Shown here piece after piece: positions 1 through 9,431 of a DNA stretch of 64,000 bases. A program made the translations under genes and the position numbers. The notes beneath the pieces are model-generated. The model saw nothing but the letters and a program-made list of their open reading frames with translations. It was not told where the DNA came from and did not search any database. Numbering within the stretch: the first letter of the stretch is position 1; the number at the start of each line of letters is the position of its first letter. This DNA comes from Phycisphaerae bacterium (GTDB lineage: Bacteria > Planctomycetota > Phycisphaerae > UBA1845 > Fen-1342): the NCBI GenBank assembly GCA_030428945.1, contig JAUIEC010000006.1, forward strand, positions 186,001 to 250,000, in the 5' to 3' direction.

Positions 1-274
1 TCCGCTCCGTCACCGGGCCTGCCTTTCGGACGGGCCTGCCCTTCGGGGAAAGAAGCACGCGAGAAAACCTGAGAATCGACACGTTTCGCGCGAACCGCGC
101 GGCGGTGCGCCGCGTACGCGTCTCGGTGAGGTCTCTGACGATTCCGGCGGGCCCTGGGTGATCGAGTCCTCTCGAGGCCGGGGGTCTTCCGCCGCCGCCC
201 CGACCGGGGTCGCGGATCGCAACAGCTAGCGGGGCCGCACGCGGCCGAACACGCACACGGCAGAACGGTGGAAC
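1..274. other. Leader region without a recognised gene
   Basis: No convincing gene is seen upstream of the P-type ATPase. The only longer open frame, on the minus strand at 10-222, has low-complexity Arg/Pro-rich composition typical of a high-GC chance frame. A promoter for the ATPase gene presumably lies here, but I find no clear -35/-10 pair. Confidence 0.4.
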
Positions 275-2311
275 ATGGCGCACACGCACGACCGGCTGGG
301 CATCGCCGAAGACGATCATCACGATCACGATCACGACCACCACCACGGCAGTCGAAACGTGAGTTTCGAGTTCCAGCGGGCCATTCTGGGCGGTCTGCTG
401 GTGGTGGGTTCCTTCCTCGTACGCTGGCTGTACAACGACAGTTCAGCGCTCGAAGACAACAACAACGGGCTGTTCTACTCCAACGTGCTGGCGATCATCG
501 GCACGCTGATGCTGGCGATCCCGCTGTGGAAACACGCGATCGAATGCATGCTGCACGGCCACATGCACATGGACGAACTGGTCGCCCTCGCGATCCTCGC
601 GGCGATCGCGACCGGCGACTACCAGGCGGCCGGCGTCGTCGCGTTCTTCCTGCTGCTCAGCAACCTGATCGAAGAGCACATGGCCGCCGGGGCGCGGGCC
701 GACATCGAGAAGCTGATCCGGCTGACGCCGACGAAGGCCCTGCGACTGCTGGAGGACGGTTCGGAGGAGGAGGTCGACGCGCCGGAACTGCGGCCGGGCG
801 ACACGGTCGTCGTTCGTCCGGGCGACAACATTCCGGCCGACGGTCAGATCATCAAGGGTCATTCGACGATCAACGAGGCGAACATCACGGGCGAGTCGCT
901 GCCGGTCGAGAAGGCGGTCGGCGAAGAGGTCTTCGGCGGGACCAGCAACGTGACGGGCGCTCTGCAGGTCAAGGTGACCAAGGCGGGTTCGGACACGACG
1001 CTGGAGCGGGTCAAGACGCTGATCGGCGACGCCGGCCGGACCAAGATCCCGCTGATGCGGATGATCGACGAGTACGCCTCGTGGTACACGCCGGTGACGC
1101 TGATGCTGGCGGGCGTGGTCTGGTTCTTCACCCGGGACATGTCGATCACGATCGCGATGCTGGTGCTGGCCTGCCCGTGCGCGCTGATCCTGGCGACGCC
1201 GACCGCGATCGTCGCGGCCCTGGCGACGGCGGCCCGACTGGGCATCTACATCAAGGACGCCAGCAACATCGAGTGGGCCCGCAAGCTGACCGCGATCGTC
1301 TTCGACAAGACCGGCACGCTGACGACCGGTGAACTGAGCGTGACCAAGCTGCGGCCGGGGCCGGGGCTCGAACCGGCTGACGTGCTGGCGACGGCGGCTT
1401 CGGTGGAATCGCTGAGCACGCACCCGGTCGCCCGGGCGATCACGGCGGTGGCCCGCAAGGCCAGCGTTCCGCTCGAGGACGTGACGGGCTTCGAGGAGGT
1501 CGGCGGCAAGGGCGTCAAGGGCGTGGTCGGCGGCGACGAGGTCTGGGTCGGCCGGCGGATCTGGGTCGAGCAACTGGGTGCGGACCTGAGCAGCCTGGCG
1601 GGCGAGGAGTACGCCGAGCCGGAGGGGATCAGCATCCTGTACGTGGTGCGCAACGGCCAGGCGCTCGGCTGGATCGGGCTGGAGGACCGGACGCGTCCGG
1701 AGGCTTCGGCGGCGATGGACGAGTTGCGTGAGATGGGCCTGCGCGACCTGGTGATGGTGACGGGCGACCGCTGGTCGGTTGCGCGGCGGGTCGCCAAGGA
1801 GATGGGCTGCAGCGACGTGCAGGCGGAAGTTCTGCCGCAGGACAAGCTGGCCCTGGTCAATGCCCTGAAGGAAAAGGGTCACACGGTCGCGGTCGTCGGT
1901 GACGGGGTCAACGACGCCCCGGCCCTGAAGGCCGGACACCTGGGCCTGGCGATGGGAGCGGCCGGCAGTGACGTCGCGATCGACAGTGCCAGCATCGCGC
2001 TGATGAGCAGTGATCTGCGGCGGTTGCCGTTCATGATCGGTCTGTCGCGGCGGACGACGCAGGTGATCTGGCAGAACCTGATCTTCGGGGTCGGGTTCAT
2101 CATGGCCGGTGAGATTCTGATCGTGTTCAAGTTCGTGGGTCCGATGGGCGCGGCGCTGCTGCACACGCTCAGTTCGGCGATCGTGGTGTTCAACAGTGCC
2201 CGGATCGTGCGGTACGGCGAGGAGATCGAATCGCACGTGCCGATGGCGGCGGGCCGGGAAGAGAAGGGCGGCGAGCAGGGTGGTCGGGTATCCCTGCAGC
2301 CGGTTGCCTGA
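275..2311 (+). CDS. Heavy-metal-translocating P1B-type ATPase with His-rich N-terminus
   Basis: An ATP-driven transition-metal pump of the inner membrane, 678 residues. Family hallmarks are in order: actuator TGES at about residue 205, the metal-binding CPC of the transmembrane channel at 300-302, the phosphorylated Asp in DKTGT at 344, the HP pair at 383 and GDGVNDAP at 542. There is no N-terminal CxxC heavy-metal domain. Instead residues 11-26 form a His/Asp run (HHDHDHDHHH) likely to bind Zn, Cd or a similar ion. The CPC motif fits Cu or Zn/Cd/Pb pumps, so the substrate cannot be fixed. The gene is convergent with an ABC permease 27 nt away. The His run closely resembles that of the SPFH protein at 6856, hinting that the two act on the same metal. 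Confidence 0.95.
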   Translation: MAHTHDRLGIAEDDHHDHDHDHHHGSRNVSFEFQRAILGGLLVVGSFLVRWLYNDSSALEDNNNGLFYSNVLAIIGTLMLAIPLWKHAIECMLHGHMHMDELVALAILAAIATGDYQAAGVVAFFLLLSNLIEEHMAAGARADIEKLIRLTPTKALRLLEDGSEEEVDAPELRPGDTVVVRPGDNIPADGQIIKGHSTINEANITGESLPVEKAVGEEVFGGTSNVTGALQVKVTKAGSDTTLERVKTLIGDAGRTKIPLMRMIDEYASWYTPVTLMLAGVVWFFTRDMSITIAMLVLACPCALILATPTAIVAALATAARLGIYIKDASNIEWARKLTAIVFDKTGTLTTGELSVTKLRPGPGLEPADVLATAASVESLSTHPVARAITAVARKASVPLEDVTGFEEVGGKGVKGVVGGDEVWVGRRIWVEQLGADLSSLAGEEYAEPEGISILYVVRNGQALGWIGLEDRTRPEASAAMDELREMGLRDLVMVTGDRWSVARRVAKEMGCSDVQAEVLPQDKLALVNALKEKGHTVAVVGDGVNDAPALKAGHLGLAMGAAGSDVAIDSASIALMSSDLRRLPFMIGLSRRTTQVIWQNLIFGVGFIMAGEILIVFKFVGPMGAALLHTLSSAIVVFNSARIVRYGEEIESHVPMAAGREEKGGEQGGRVSLQPVA

Positions 2312-2338
2312 GATTGCAGTGAGCGAAGGCGCGGGCGC

Positions 2339-3319
2339 TCAACCGACCTCGCGGGTCTGGAACAGTGCCACACCGAGGCCAAGGACGGCGAGCATGTACA
2401 GACCGGCGTACGCGGTGACGTACCCGATCTGTTGGGCGGTAATGGTCAGATCCTGGGTCAGTGCATCGCTGAACCAGAAGAACTGGAAGTTCGGCAGAAC
2501 GTGGTAAGCCAGATCATACAAGACACCTTTGCTGTTGCTCGGGCCGAACAGGTAGTCCGAGAGCAGGCCGAGCATGTAGATGCCGGCGCAGCCGATCAGC
2601 GTCGCGACCTGGCTGAACTGCGTGCTGAGGGCGACCGCGAAGGCGGTCAGGATCAGCACGGCCAGGATGATCGCGAAGACCGCGTAGAGGATCTGCAGGT
2701 CGCCGAAGTCGGTCGTCGCGCTCTGCAGGCCCCACTGCCGGTCGAAGAACAGCATGCCGATCACCGCCAGCGTGCCGAGCGGCACGACCCACGCGGTCAG
2801 GGTGGCCGAGAAGTGCCAGCCGTAGACGTAGTTCCCGAAGGTCGCGGCCAGCAGGGCGACCGCGAGGGCGAGCCCGCCGAAGAACAGCACGGGCTGGTCG
2901 AAGGTGTCGGCGCTGGTTTCCATCACGCCGTGCCGGACGGTCATCAGGAAGACGAGCGTCAGGAAGTAGTACGAGACCAGCATGGCCCCGCCGACGCCGA
3001 GGAACTTGCCGACCAGGAACATCGGTCGCCCGACCGGTTTGCTGATCACCGTCAGGGCGGTGTAGCTCTCGATTTCGCGGGTGATCACGCCGGCGGCGCT
3101 GAAGACGCTGGCGAACAGCCCGTAGAGCAGCATCGTCGCCAGGCCGACGTCGGTCATGATCTTGGTGTCGCTGCCGGACTCGAGCGAGAAGGCGGCGATG
3201 CTGGGGTTGAGCACGAGCAGGCCGAACGCCGTCCACATCAGGATGCCGTAGATCGGCTGCCGGATGGTTTCGATGAACGTGTTCTGCACGATCGCAAACA
3301 GTTTTCCAAACATGGGCAT
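2339..3319 (-). CDS. ABC-2 type transporter permease
   Basis: A 326-residue integral membrane protein of the ABC-2 permease type. It starts with a short amphipathic stretch containing IVQNTFIETIRQPIYG, typical of the cytoplasmic lead-in of these permeases. Six or so hydrophobic segments follow, including the conserved early region with ITREIESYTALTVISKPVGR. Start at 3319 (ATG), with a second in-frame ATG at 3313. No ATPase lies next to it on this strand. The ATPase at 8291, on the other strand beyond three SPFH genes, is the nearest candidate partner, and it already has its own permease at 9432. The gene is divergent from the SPFH genes with 133 nt between starts. Confidence 0.8.
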   Translation of the reverse strand: MPMFGKLFAIVQNTFIETIRQPIYGILMWTAFGLLVLNPSIAAFSLESGSDTKIMTDVGLATMLLYGLFASVFSAAGVITREIESYTALTVISKPVGRPMFLVGKFLGVGGAMLVSYYFLTLVFLMTVRHGVMETSADTFDQPVLFFGGLALAVALLAATFGNYVYGWHFSATLTAWVVPLGTLAVIGMLFFDRQWGLQSATTDFGDLQILYAVFAIILAVLILTAFAVALSTQFSQVATLIGCAGIYMLGLLSDYLFGPSNSKGVLYDLAYHVLPNFQFFWFSDALTQDLTITAQQIGYVTAYAGLYMLAVLGLGVALFQTREVG

Positions 3320-3452
3320 TTCGTCCGTTGCTGTCGGGTCCGCGGCCCGGCGCCGGGCCGGGGCAACGCGGCATTATGCACGCCGCCACGTGGGTCGACA
3401 AACCGTCGATCGCCGGTCCCGGGCAGGATTGTAGCCGCCAGTGAGGAATCTC

Positions 3453-5870
3453 GTGTCTGAAACGTCACACGCGCGCAGTCGCCGGGCGACCCTCTACGGG
3501 CTCGTCATTCAGCTTGTCGCCACGATCGCCGCGATCGCCCTGGCGATCAAGACGCTCAGCCCGGCGCTCTACGGTCTCGGGGTCTTCCTGGCCTGCGGAC
3601 TGCCGGTCTGGTTCGTGACCCTGCTGGTCTTCCGCCAGCAGGAACTGGCCGCCCTCGAGGCCCTCGACCTCGAGGAACTCCGCCGGGAGCGGGAGACGGT
3701 CGGGGCCAGCGAGGGCATGTTCGCGGCCGATTCGGGCTTCCAGATCGCCCGCACGCGGCTGGACTGGATGGTCAAATGGCTGCTGCCCGGGTTCGGCCTG
3801 CTCAGCGGCGTGCTGCTGATCGTCGGCGCGGCCTGGCTCTTCCGGACGATCCGCTTCGCCCTCGACTCCGAAGCCTACCAGGCCCTGCAGGATGCCGAAC
3901 TCGGCTTCATCCTCCTGCTGATCCTGACCGGCTTCCTGTTCTTCTACGCCCGCTACGCGGCCGGCCTGGCCCGCGTGCCGGAGTGGCAGATCATCCGCGG
4001 CTGCGGGAGTTTCATGCTGGCGGCCGCGGTGGCCGGGCTGGCGGCGGTCGTCGCGTTCGGGGCGCACATCTACAGTCCCGGCACGGACTGGGAGGTCTGG
4101 GTGGCCCAGGCGATCCCGGTGCTGATGGCGCTGCTCGGGGCCGAGACGGTCCTGAACTTCGTGCTGGACATCTATCGCCCGAAGACGCCCGGAACGATTC
4201 CGCGGACGTGCTTCGACAGCCGGATCGTCGGTCTGTTCGCCGAGCCGGGCGGCCTGACGCACAGCCTGCAGGAAGCGATCAACTACCAGTTCGGCTTCAA
4301 GGTCACGCAGACGCGGCTGTTCGCGATGGTGCAGAGCCACCTGCTCGGGCTGGTGCTGGTGACCGTCATCGCGATCTGGCTGCTGACCTGCATCGTGATC
4401 GTGCAGCCGTACGAACGGGTGATCGTCGAGCGCTTCGGGCGGCAGATGAACGCCGAGCAGCCGCTGGCCCCGGGCGTGCACTTCAAGCTGCCGGCCCCGA
4501 TCGAGGTCGCCCGCCGCTACAACACCGAGCAACTGCACGAGTTCGTCGTCGGATACCGCCGGAGCGACGACGTCGGCGCCTACAACGAAGACGCGATCCC
4601 GGTCGAACTGTGGACCGACGAACAGCACGCGGGCCGCGACCACTTCAACTTCTGCGTCGCACCGATCCGCGACCAGGAGTCCTCGCCCGACCGCGCGGCG
4701 TTCCGCGATTTCGAGGACGAGCGGAGCGCGGCCAAGCGGGCCCCGGTGCACATGGCCCGGATGGCGGTGTACGTCACCTATCGGATTCGTCGCGACGGGC
4801 TGGCCGACTTCACGCAGAACGCGGACGACCCGCACCGCGCGATCCGGCGGATCGCCTGGGAAGAGGCTCTCCGCTACAACGCCGGCAAGGACTACATCAC
4901 CCTGATGGGGGCCGGTCGCCTGGCGCTCGGCTCGGACCTCAAGCGGCGGATCGCGCAACAGGTCGCGGCCATGAAGCTGGGGCTCGAAGTCGTCTACGTC
5001 GGCGCCCAGCAGGTGCACCCGGTCAAGCCGGTGGCCGAGGCGTTCCGCGAGTACGTCAACGCCCAGCAGATCAAGCTGGCTGAGATTCGCAAGGCGCGGG
5101 TCGACGAGTCCAAGATCCTCTCGCTGGTGGCCGGCGACGCGTCGCTGGCCCGGGCGATGGCGTTCGCCCTGGACGAGATCAACAACTACGAGGAACTGCG
5201 CTCGCGTTCGCTCGAGACGCTCGGCGACCTCAACCCGGATCTGTCCGAGGTCAGCGACCTGCGCGAGGGCTTCGTCGCCACGATCGAGGCCCGCTCACAG
5301 GCCGCCATCGCGGCCCGCAACGACGAGCGGACCCGCAGCGATTTCGAACTCGGACTCGGGCAGAGCCGGCGGCGGATCGAGGTGGCCGAACAGGCCCTCG
5401 CCGAAGCCCGGGCGAAGCTGGCGACGGCCGAGCGGGCCCTGACCGAGGCGCTGGCGGCTCGCCAGGCCCGGCTGGCCGAGACGCGCGGCGCCGCGCAGGC
5501 CGAGGCGCTGCTGACGCTGGCGCAGGCCGAGAGCGGGCTGGACTACTGGCGGCGGCGGATCGCCGAGTACATGGTCGGCCTGGAGGGTGACGCGGCCGTG
5601 CTGCTGTCGGATGCCCAGGCGGTCCGCTGGGAGCGTGAGATGCAGACGGCGGCCGAGATCATCCGCCTCGAGACCGAGAGTGCGGCCTACCACGCGGCCC
5701 CATCGGTCTACAAGGTACGCAGCTACCTGAAGGTGCTGGTCGAGGGGCTCGGCAAGGCCCGCAAGTACTTCCTGGCCTTCGAGCCCGGGACGCGTGAGGT
5801 CCGGGTGACGTTTGATTCTCAGGAGAAGGCCCGTCCCGACCTGGTCGGCACGCCGGTCTCCGGTGAGTAG
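3453..5870 (+). CDS. Polytopic membrane protein with C-terminal SPFH (HflK-like) domain
   Basis: About 805 residues. The N-terminal 310 or so hold about seven hydrophobic segments. The last (about 293-318, ending LLTCIVIV) leads directly into an SPFH/band-7 domain beginning QPYERVIVERFGRQ. A long Ala/Arg/Glu-rich coiled coil follows at roughly 610-690. SPFH proteins oligomerise in membranes and modulate proteases such as FtsH or organise microdomains. A polytopic domain in front of SPFH is not the usual single-anchor HflK layout. I chose GTG 3453 because GAGGAA lies just upstream; GTG 3441 would add four residues. It is the first of three SPFH genes in a row on this strand, so it probably forms a hetero-oligomer with the next two. 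Confidence 0.8.
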   Translation: MSETSHARSRRATLYGLVIQLVATIAAIALAIKTLSPALYGLGVFLACGLPVWFVTLLVFRQQELAALEALDLEELRRERETVGASEGMFAADSGFQIARTRLDWMVKWLLPGFGLLSGVLLIVGAAWLFRTIRFALDSEAYQALQDAELGFILLLILTGFLFFYARYAAGLARVPEWQIIRGCGSFMLAAAVAGLAAVVAFGAHIYSPGTDWEVWVAQAIPVLMALLGAETVLNFVLDIYRPKTPGTIPRTCFDSRIVGLFAEPGGLTHSLQEAINYQFGFKVTQTRLFAMVQSHLLGLVLVTVIAIWLLTCIVIVQPYERVIVERFGRQMNAEQPLAPGVHFKLPAPIEVARRYNTEQLHEFVVGYRRSDDVGAYNEDAIPVELWTDEQHAGRDHFNFCVAPIRDQESSPDRAAFRDFEDERSAAKRAPVHMARMAVYVTYRIRRDGLADFTQNADDPHRAIRRIAWEEALRYNAGKDYITLMGAGRLALGSDLKRRIAQQVAAMKLGLEVVYVGAQQVHPVKPVAEAFREYVNAQQIKLAEIRKARVDESKILSLVAGDASLARAMAFALDEINNYEELRSRSLETLGDLNPDLSEVSDLREGFVATIEARSQAAIAARNDERTRSDFELGLGQSRRRIEVAEQALAEARAKLATAERALTEALAARQARLAETRGAAQAEALLTLAQAESGLDYWRRRIAEYMVGLEGDAAVLLSDAQAVRWEREMQTAAEIIRLETESAAYHAAPSVYKVRSYLKVLVEGLGKARKYFLAFEPGTREVRVTFDSQEKARPDLVGTPVSGE

Positions 5871-5906
5871 TGGAATCTCGCACAGAGCGATGACTGAGGA
5901 ACCGCG

Positions 5907-6872
5907 ATGAATAAGATACCGATTCCGACGGTGATCACGGCGACGGTGCTGGTCCTGATCCTGCTGGTGTACATGTTCACCTTCCAGGTCCGCTTCTCCG
6001 AGGCGGCCATCCGGGTCTGGCTGGGCAGTGCCACCGAGGAGAGCGTGATCACCAAGCCGGGGCTGCGATTCCGCTGGCCGGCGCCGATCGAGGAGATCAA
6101 GACCTACGACCTGCGTTTCCGCGTGCTGGACACGCCGGAGACCGAGGTCAAGACGCGTGACGAGCAGGCCCTGATCGTCGGCTGCTTCGCCGTCTGGAAG
6201 GTCGTCGACCCGCTCAAGTTCTACGTCAGCGTCCGCGACGAACGCTCGGCCGCCGACCAGATCCGCCGGCGGATCAACGAGGCCCGCGCGAACGTCATCG
6301 GCCGGCACGACGTCTCCGAGATGTTCAGCCTGGACGGCGACCTGGTGCAGAAGACCTACGACCTGATCGAGCAGGAGGTGCTGGCCGCCTGCGGCCCGCA
6401 GATCGAGACCGACTACGGGGTCAAGGTCGAGTACATCGGCATTCGGCGGATCGCGCTGCCGGCCGAGGCGACGGCGACGGTGCAGGAGTCGATGCGGCAG
6501 GACCTGGCGAACCGGGCGACGAAGTCGCGGGACGGTGGCCGGGGGCTGGCGACGGCGATCCGGGCGCAGGCCCTGGCGGACCAGAAGAAGATCCTGGCGT
6601 TCACGAACGCGCGGGCCCAGGAGATTCGTTCGGCGGGTGTCAAGGCCAGCGCGCCGCTGCTGAAGCGGATCGGCGAGGAGGACACCGAGTTCTTCCTCTG
6701 GCTACGGTTCCTGGACGCGTTGAAGGCCTCGTTCGAGGAGCGGGCGACGATCTTCCTGGACGCGCAGGACGTGCTGTACCCGTACTTCAACGATCCGACC
6801 CTGCCGGTCGGTCGCCTGCCGCTGCCGATCCAGCCGACCCGCGACCGGGGGGGCGATGATGGCGACGACTGA
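5907..6872 (+). CDS. SPFH-domain protein, HflC-like
   Basis: A 321-residue protein with one N-terminal membrane anchor (about residues 7-26) and an SPFH domain. It begins with FSEAAIRVWLG and contains the HflC/HflK-like stretch KPGLRFRWPAPIEEIKTYD, the segment DEQALIVGCFAVWKVVDP and a C-terminal helical region. By analogy with HflC the bulk would face the periplasm or cell surface and pair with the HflK-like protein encoded immediately downstream. The two frames overlap by 17 nt, implying translational coupling. No protease (FtsH) is nearby. The C-terminus ends in an Asp/Gly-rich tail. Confidence 0.8.
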   Translation: MNKIPIPTVITATVLVLILLVYMFTFQVRFSEAAIRVWLGSATEESVITKPGLRFRWPAPIEEIKTYDLRFRVLDTPETEVKTRDEQALIVGCFAVWKVVDPLKFYVSVRDERSAADQIRRRINEARANVIGRHDVSEMFSLDGDLVQKTYDLIEQEVLAACGPQIETDYGVKVEYIGIRRIALPAEATATVQESMRQDLANRATKSRDGGRGLATAIRAQALADQKKILAFTNARAQEIRSAGVKASAPLLKRIGEEDTEFFLWLRFLDALKASFEERATIFLDAQDVLYPYFNDPTLPVGRLPLPIQPTRDRGGDDGDD

Positions 6873-8160
6873 TCACGGTCATCACCACGATCACGATCAC
6901 GACCACGGCCACGAGCACGCGGCGGAACTGCAGGTCCATTCGCCGATCGATCCGGCCCAGCAGTCGCTGACCGATGCGCTCAAGACCGGCTTCAACCTGC
7001 TGCGGGTGATGATGCTCGTGCTGGTGGTGGCGTACCTGTTCTCGGGCTGGTTCCGGGTCGGCCCCGGCCAGCAGGGGCTGATCGTCCGCTTCGGGCAGTT
7101 GCGGACCAATTCGGCCAACGAGTCGGTGGTCTTCGAGCAGGGATCGCACCCGACGCTGCCGGATCCGTTCGAAGAGAAGATCCTGATCCGGGGGACGACC
7201 GAGCAGTTGCCGATCGCGACGTTCGTCTTCGCCCGCCGGCAGAGCGACATCGGCAAGCCGCTGTACGAGGTGCTGCCGGCCACCGAGCAGATCGACCCGA
7301 AGACCAGCGGTACGATGCTGACCGGTGACCGCAACCTGGCCCACGGGCTGTGGACGGTCGAATACCGGATCAGCGATGCCGGGCAGTTCGTCCGCACCAT
7401 CGGCGAGACCCACGAGGAGGCCGGGCAACTGCTGCACCGCCTGCTGGAGGCCGCGGTCGTCCGGACGGTGGCGGGTCTGTCGGTCGAGCGGATCACCGTG
7501 CAGCGGGATACGGGCGAGGTGGCGGACTTCACCGAGGCGGTCCGCCAGCGGATGGAAAACGACATGCGGCGCTTCGAGACCGGCATCGAGATCGTCAACG
7601 TGACGGCCGAGACGGTCGAGCCGGGCAGCGTGCGGGGCGCGTTCCTGGACGTGACCCGGGCCCAGAGCGAGCGCAAGCGGATCATCGGCGAGGCCCAGAA
7701 CGAGCGAGTCCGCGTGCTGAGCGCGACCGCCGGCGTCGAGGAGCAGTACGTCCGGGTGCTGGATGCGATCGACGCCTATGGCGCCAGCCAGATCGCCGAA
7801 GCCGGCCCGGAGGAACTGGCCGCCCGACGTGACGCGATCAACGCGGCCCTCGAACAGGCCGGCGGACAGGTCTCGGCCGAGTTGCAGGCGGCCCGAAGTC
7901 GGGCGGCCGAACTGCGGCAGGAGGTTGAGCAGGAATACGCGGCGTTCGTCGAGTGGAACAAGCAGTTCCAGGGCTACCCGCGCGAGGTGACGGCCCAGTT
8001 GTGGACCGAGATGCGTGACGCGGTGCTGGCGAACAAGCAGAATGAGCTGTTCTTCGTCCCGCGGGCGGGCGTGATCGAGATCCAGACCAACCGCGACGAC
8101 GAGAAGCTGATCGAGCGGGACCTGGAGCGTTTCCGGAATCGCCGGCAGCGTCCGCAGTGA
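6856..8160 (+). CDS. SPFH-domain protein, HflK-like, with His-rich N-terminus
   Basis: A 434-residue HflK-like protein. The first 25 residues are a His/Asp tract (GHHHDHDHDHGHEH), then a single anchor at about 50-71, then an SPFH domain starting FRVGPGQQGLIVRFG. The central region VEPGSVRGAFLDVTRAQSER and a coiled coil with Arg/Glu/Ala repeats are typical of HflK. ATG 6856 is followed at once by a second ATG at 6859; a G-run just upstream may serve as ribosome binding site. The His tract resembles that of the P-type ATPase at 275 both in protein and in DNA (cacgatcacgatcacgac-like), which suggests metal sensing or buffering by this complex. Overlaps the HflC-like gene by 17 nt. Confidence 0.8.
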   Translation: MMATTDHGHHHDHDHDHGHEHAAELQVHSPIDPAQQSLTDALKTGFNLLRVMMLVLVVAYLFSGWFRVGPGQQGLIVRFGQLRTNSANESVVFEQGSHPTLPDPFEEKILIRGTTEQLPIATFVFARRQSDIGKPLYEVLPATEQIDPKTSGTMLTGDRNLAHGLWTVEYRISDAGQFVRTIGETHEEAGQLLHRLLEAAVVRTVAGLSVERITVQRDTGEVADFTEAVRQRMENDMRRFETGIEIVNVTAETVEPGSVRGAFLDVTRAQSERKRIIGEAQNERVRVLSATAGVEEQYVRVLDAIDAYGASQIAEAGPEELAARRDAINAALEQAGGQVSAELQAARSRAAELRQEVEQEYAAFVEWNKQFQGYPREVTAQLWTEMRDAVLANKQNELFFVPRAGVIEIQTNRDDEKLIERDLERFRNRRQRPQ

Positions 8161-8290
8161 GTCGTGGCCGCGTGAGAGCGCGGGTGACAGAGTGGCGTGA
8201 TGAGACGGGCGCGGCGCTGGTGGCGTGCCGGTCTTCGTCCGCGTCGGGTTCGGCGTCTTCCGGCGCCTGGCAGACAGAGAGGACCCCGGC

Positions 8291-9427
8291 ATGAAACCGG
8301 TGATCGCAGCGGTCGGCCTGACGAAGCTGTTCCGTGACTTCTGGCAGCGGGCTCGCGTGCGGGCCGTCAACGATGTCGACCTGTCGGTCGAACCGGGTGA
8401 GATCTACGGGCTGCTGGGGCCGAACGGCTCGGGCAAGAGCACGACGATCAAGATGATCCTGGGCCTGCTGCATCCCAGCCGCGGGCGCGTCTCGGTCTTC
8501 GATCGTCCGCCCGACGACGTCGCGATCAAGAGCCGGATCGGGTACCTGCCGGAGGAGTCGTACCTCTACCGCTTCCTGAACGCCCGCGAAACGCTGAACT
8601 ACTACGGCACGCTCTTCCAGATCCCGCGCAAGGAGCGTCGGGCCCGGATCGAGGAACTGCTCGAGATGGTCGGCCTGAAGAGCGCCGCCCGGCGTCCGGT
8701 GGGCGAGTATTCGAAGGGCATGGCCCGTCGGATCGGACTGGCCCAGGCCCTGATCAACGACCCGGACCTGCTGATCCTGGACGAGCCGACCAGCGGCCTG
8801 GACCCGATCGGGGCCCGCCTGGTCAAGGACATCATCGTCCGCGTCGGCACCGAGAAGAAGAAGACGATCCTGCTGTCCAGCCACCTGCTGGCCGACGTCG
8901 AGGCGGTCTGTTCGCGCGTCACGATCCTGTACGGCGGCAAGGTGCAGGTCTCCGGGCGGATGGAAGAGGTCCTGTCGCGGAACGACCAGACGCAGATGAC
9001 CGCCCCGCGCCTGCAGGACGAGACGATCGCGGCGATCGCCCGCCTGATCGAGGAGCGCGAGGGCAAGCAGGTCGAAGTCACCACGCCGCGCGACCGGCTC
9101 GAAAACCTGTTCCTGCGGATCGTCGAGACCGCCCACGAGCAGCGGATCGAAACCGACGGCAGCGCCAAGGCCGGCGAGATCGCCGGGTTCCTGGCCGCCG
9201 AGGAGACCGGCGACGAACTGCTGCAGGCCCTGACCCGCGAAGAGCAGCAGGCCGCCGCCGCGCCGGAGAAGAGCCCCGGGAAGCCGGCCGGCCGGGACCC
9301 GGGCGTGCTCGACGCCCTGACCGAGAAGAACGACCAGGCGAAGCGGGAGCCGGAGAAGCCGGCCGAGCCGCCGAAGAAGATCGACAAGTCGGTGCTCGAC
9401 GAGCTGACCGACGAGAAGGAGGGCTGA
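8291..9427 (+). CDS. ABC transporter ATP-binding protein with charged C-terminal tail
   Basis: The nucleotide-binding subunit of an ABC-2 type transporter, 378 residues. Walker A is GPNGSGKST, the signature is YSKGMARRI in place of LSGGQ, and Walker B is LLILDEPTSGLDP. After the ATPase core (to about 235) there is a roughly 140-residue extension rich in Lys, Glu, Ala and Pro with repeated LDALTEK/LDELTDEK-like stretches near the end. Start ATG 8291 is preceded by a GAGAGGA ribosome binding site; an upstream in-frame GTG at 8225 would add a sequence without family similarity. The cognate permease starts 4 nt after its stop codon, so the two are one transcriptional unit. Confidence 0.9.
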   Translation: MKPVIAAVGLTKLFRDFWQRARVRAVNDVDLSVEPGEIYGLLGPNGSGKSTTIKMILGLLHPSRGRVSVFDRPPDDVAIKSRIGYLPEESYLYRFLNARETLNYYGTLFQIPRKERRARIEELLEMVGLKSAARRPVGEYSKGMARRIGLAQALINDPDLLILDEPTSGLDPIGARLVKDIIVRVGTEKKKTILLSSHLLADVEAVCSRVTILYGGKVQVSGRMEEVLSRNDQTQMTAPRLQDETIAAIARLIEEREGKQVEVTTPRDRLENLFLRIVETAHEQRIETDGSAKAGEIAGFLAAEETGDELLQALTREEQQAAAAPEKSPGKPAGRDPGVLDALTEKNDQAKREPEKPAEPPKKIDKSVLDELTDEKEG

Positions 9428-9431
9428 GCGG

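Noticed and set aside
443..2236. 597-residue open frame on the minus strand opposite the P-type ATPase
   Set aside because: It is an antisense shadow of a well-supported gene; its Arg/His/Asp-rich composition reflects high-GC codon use.
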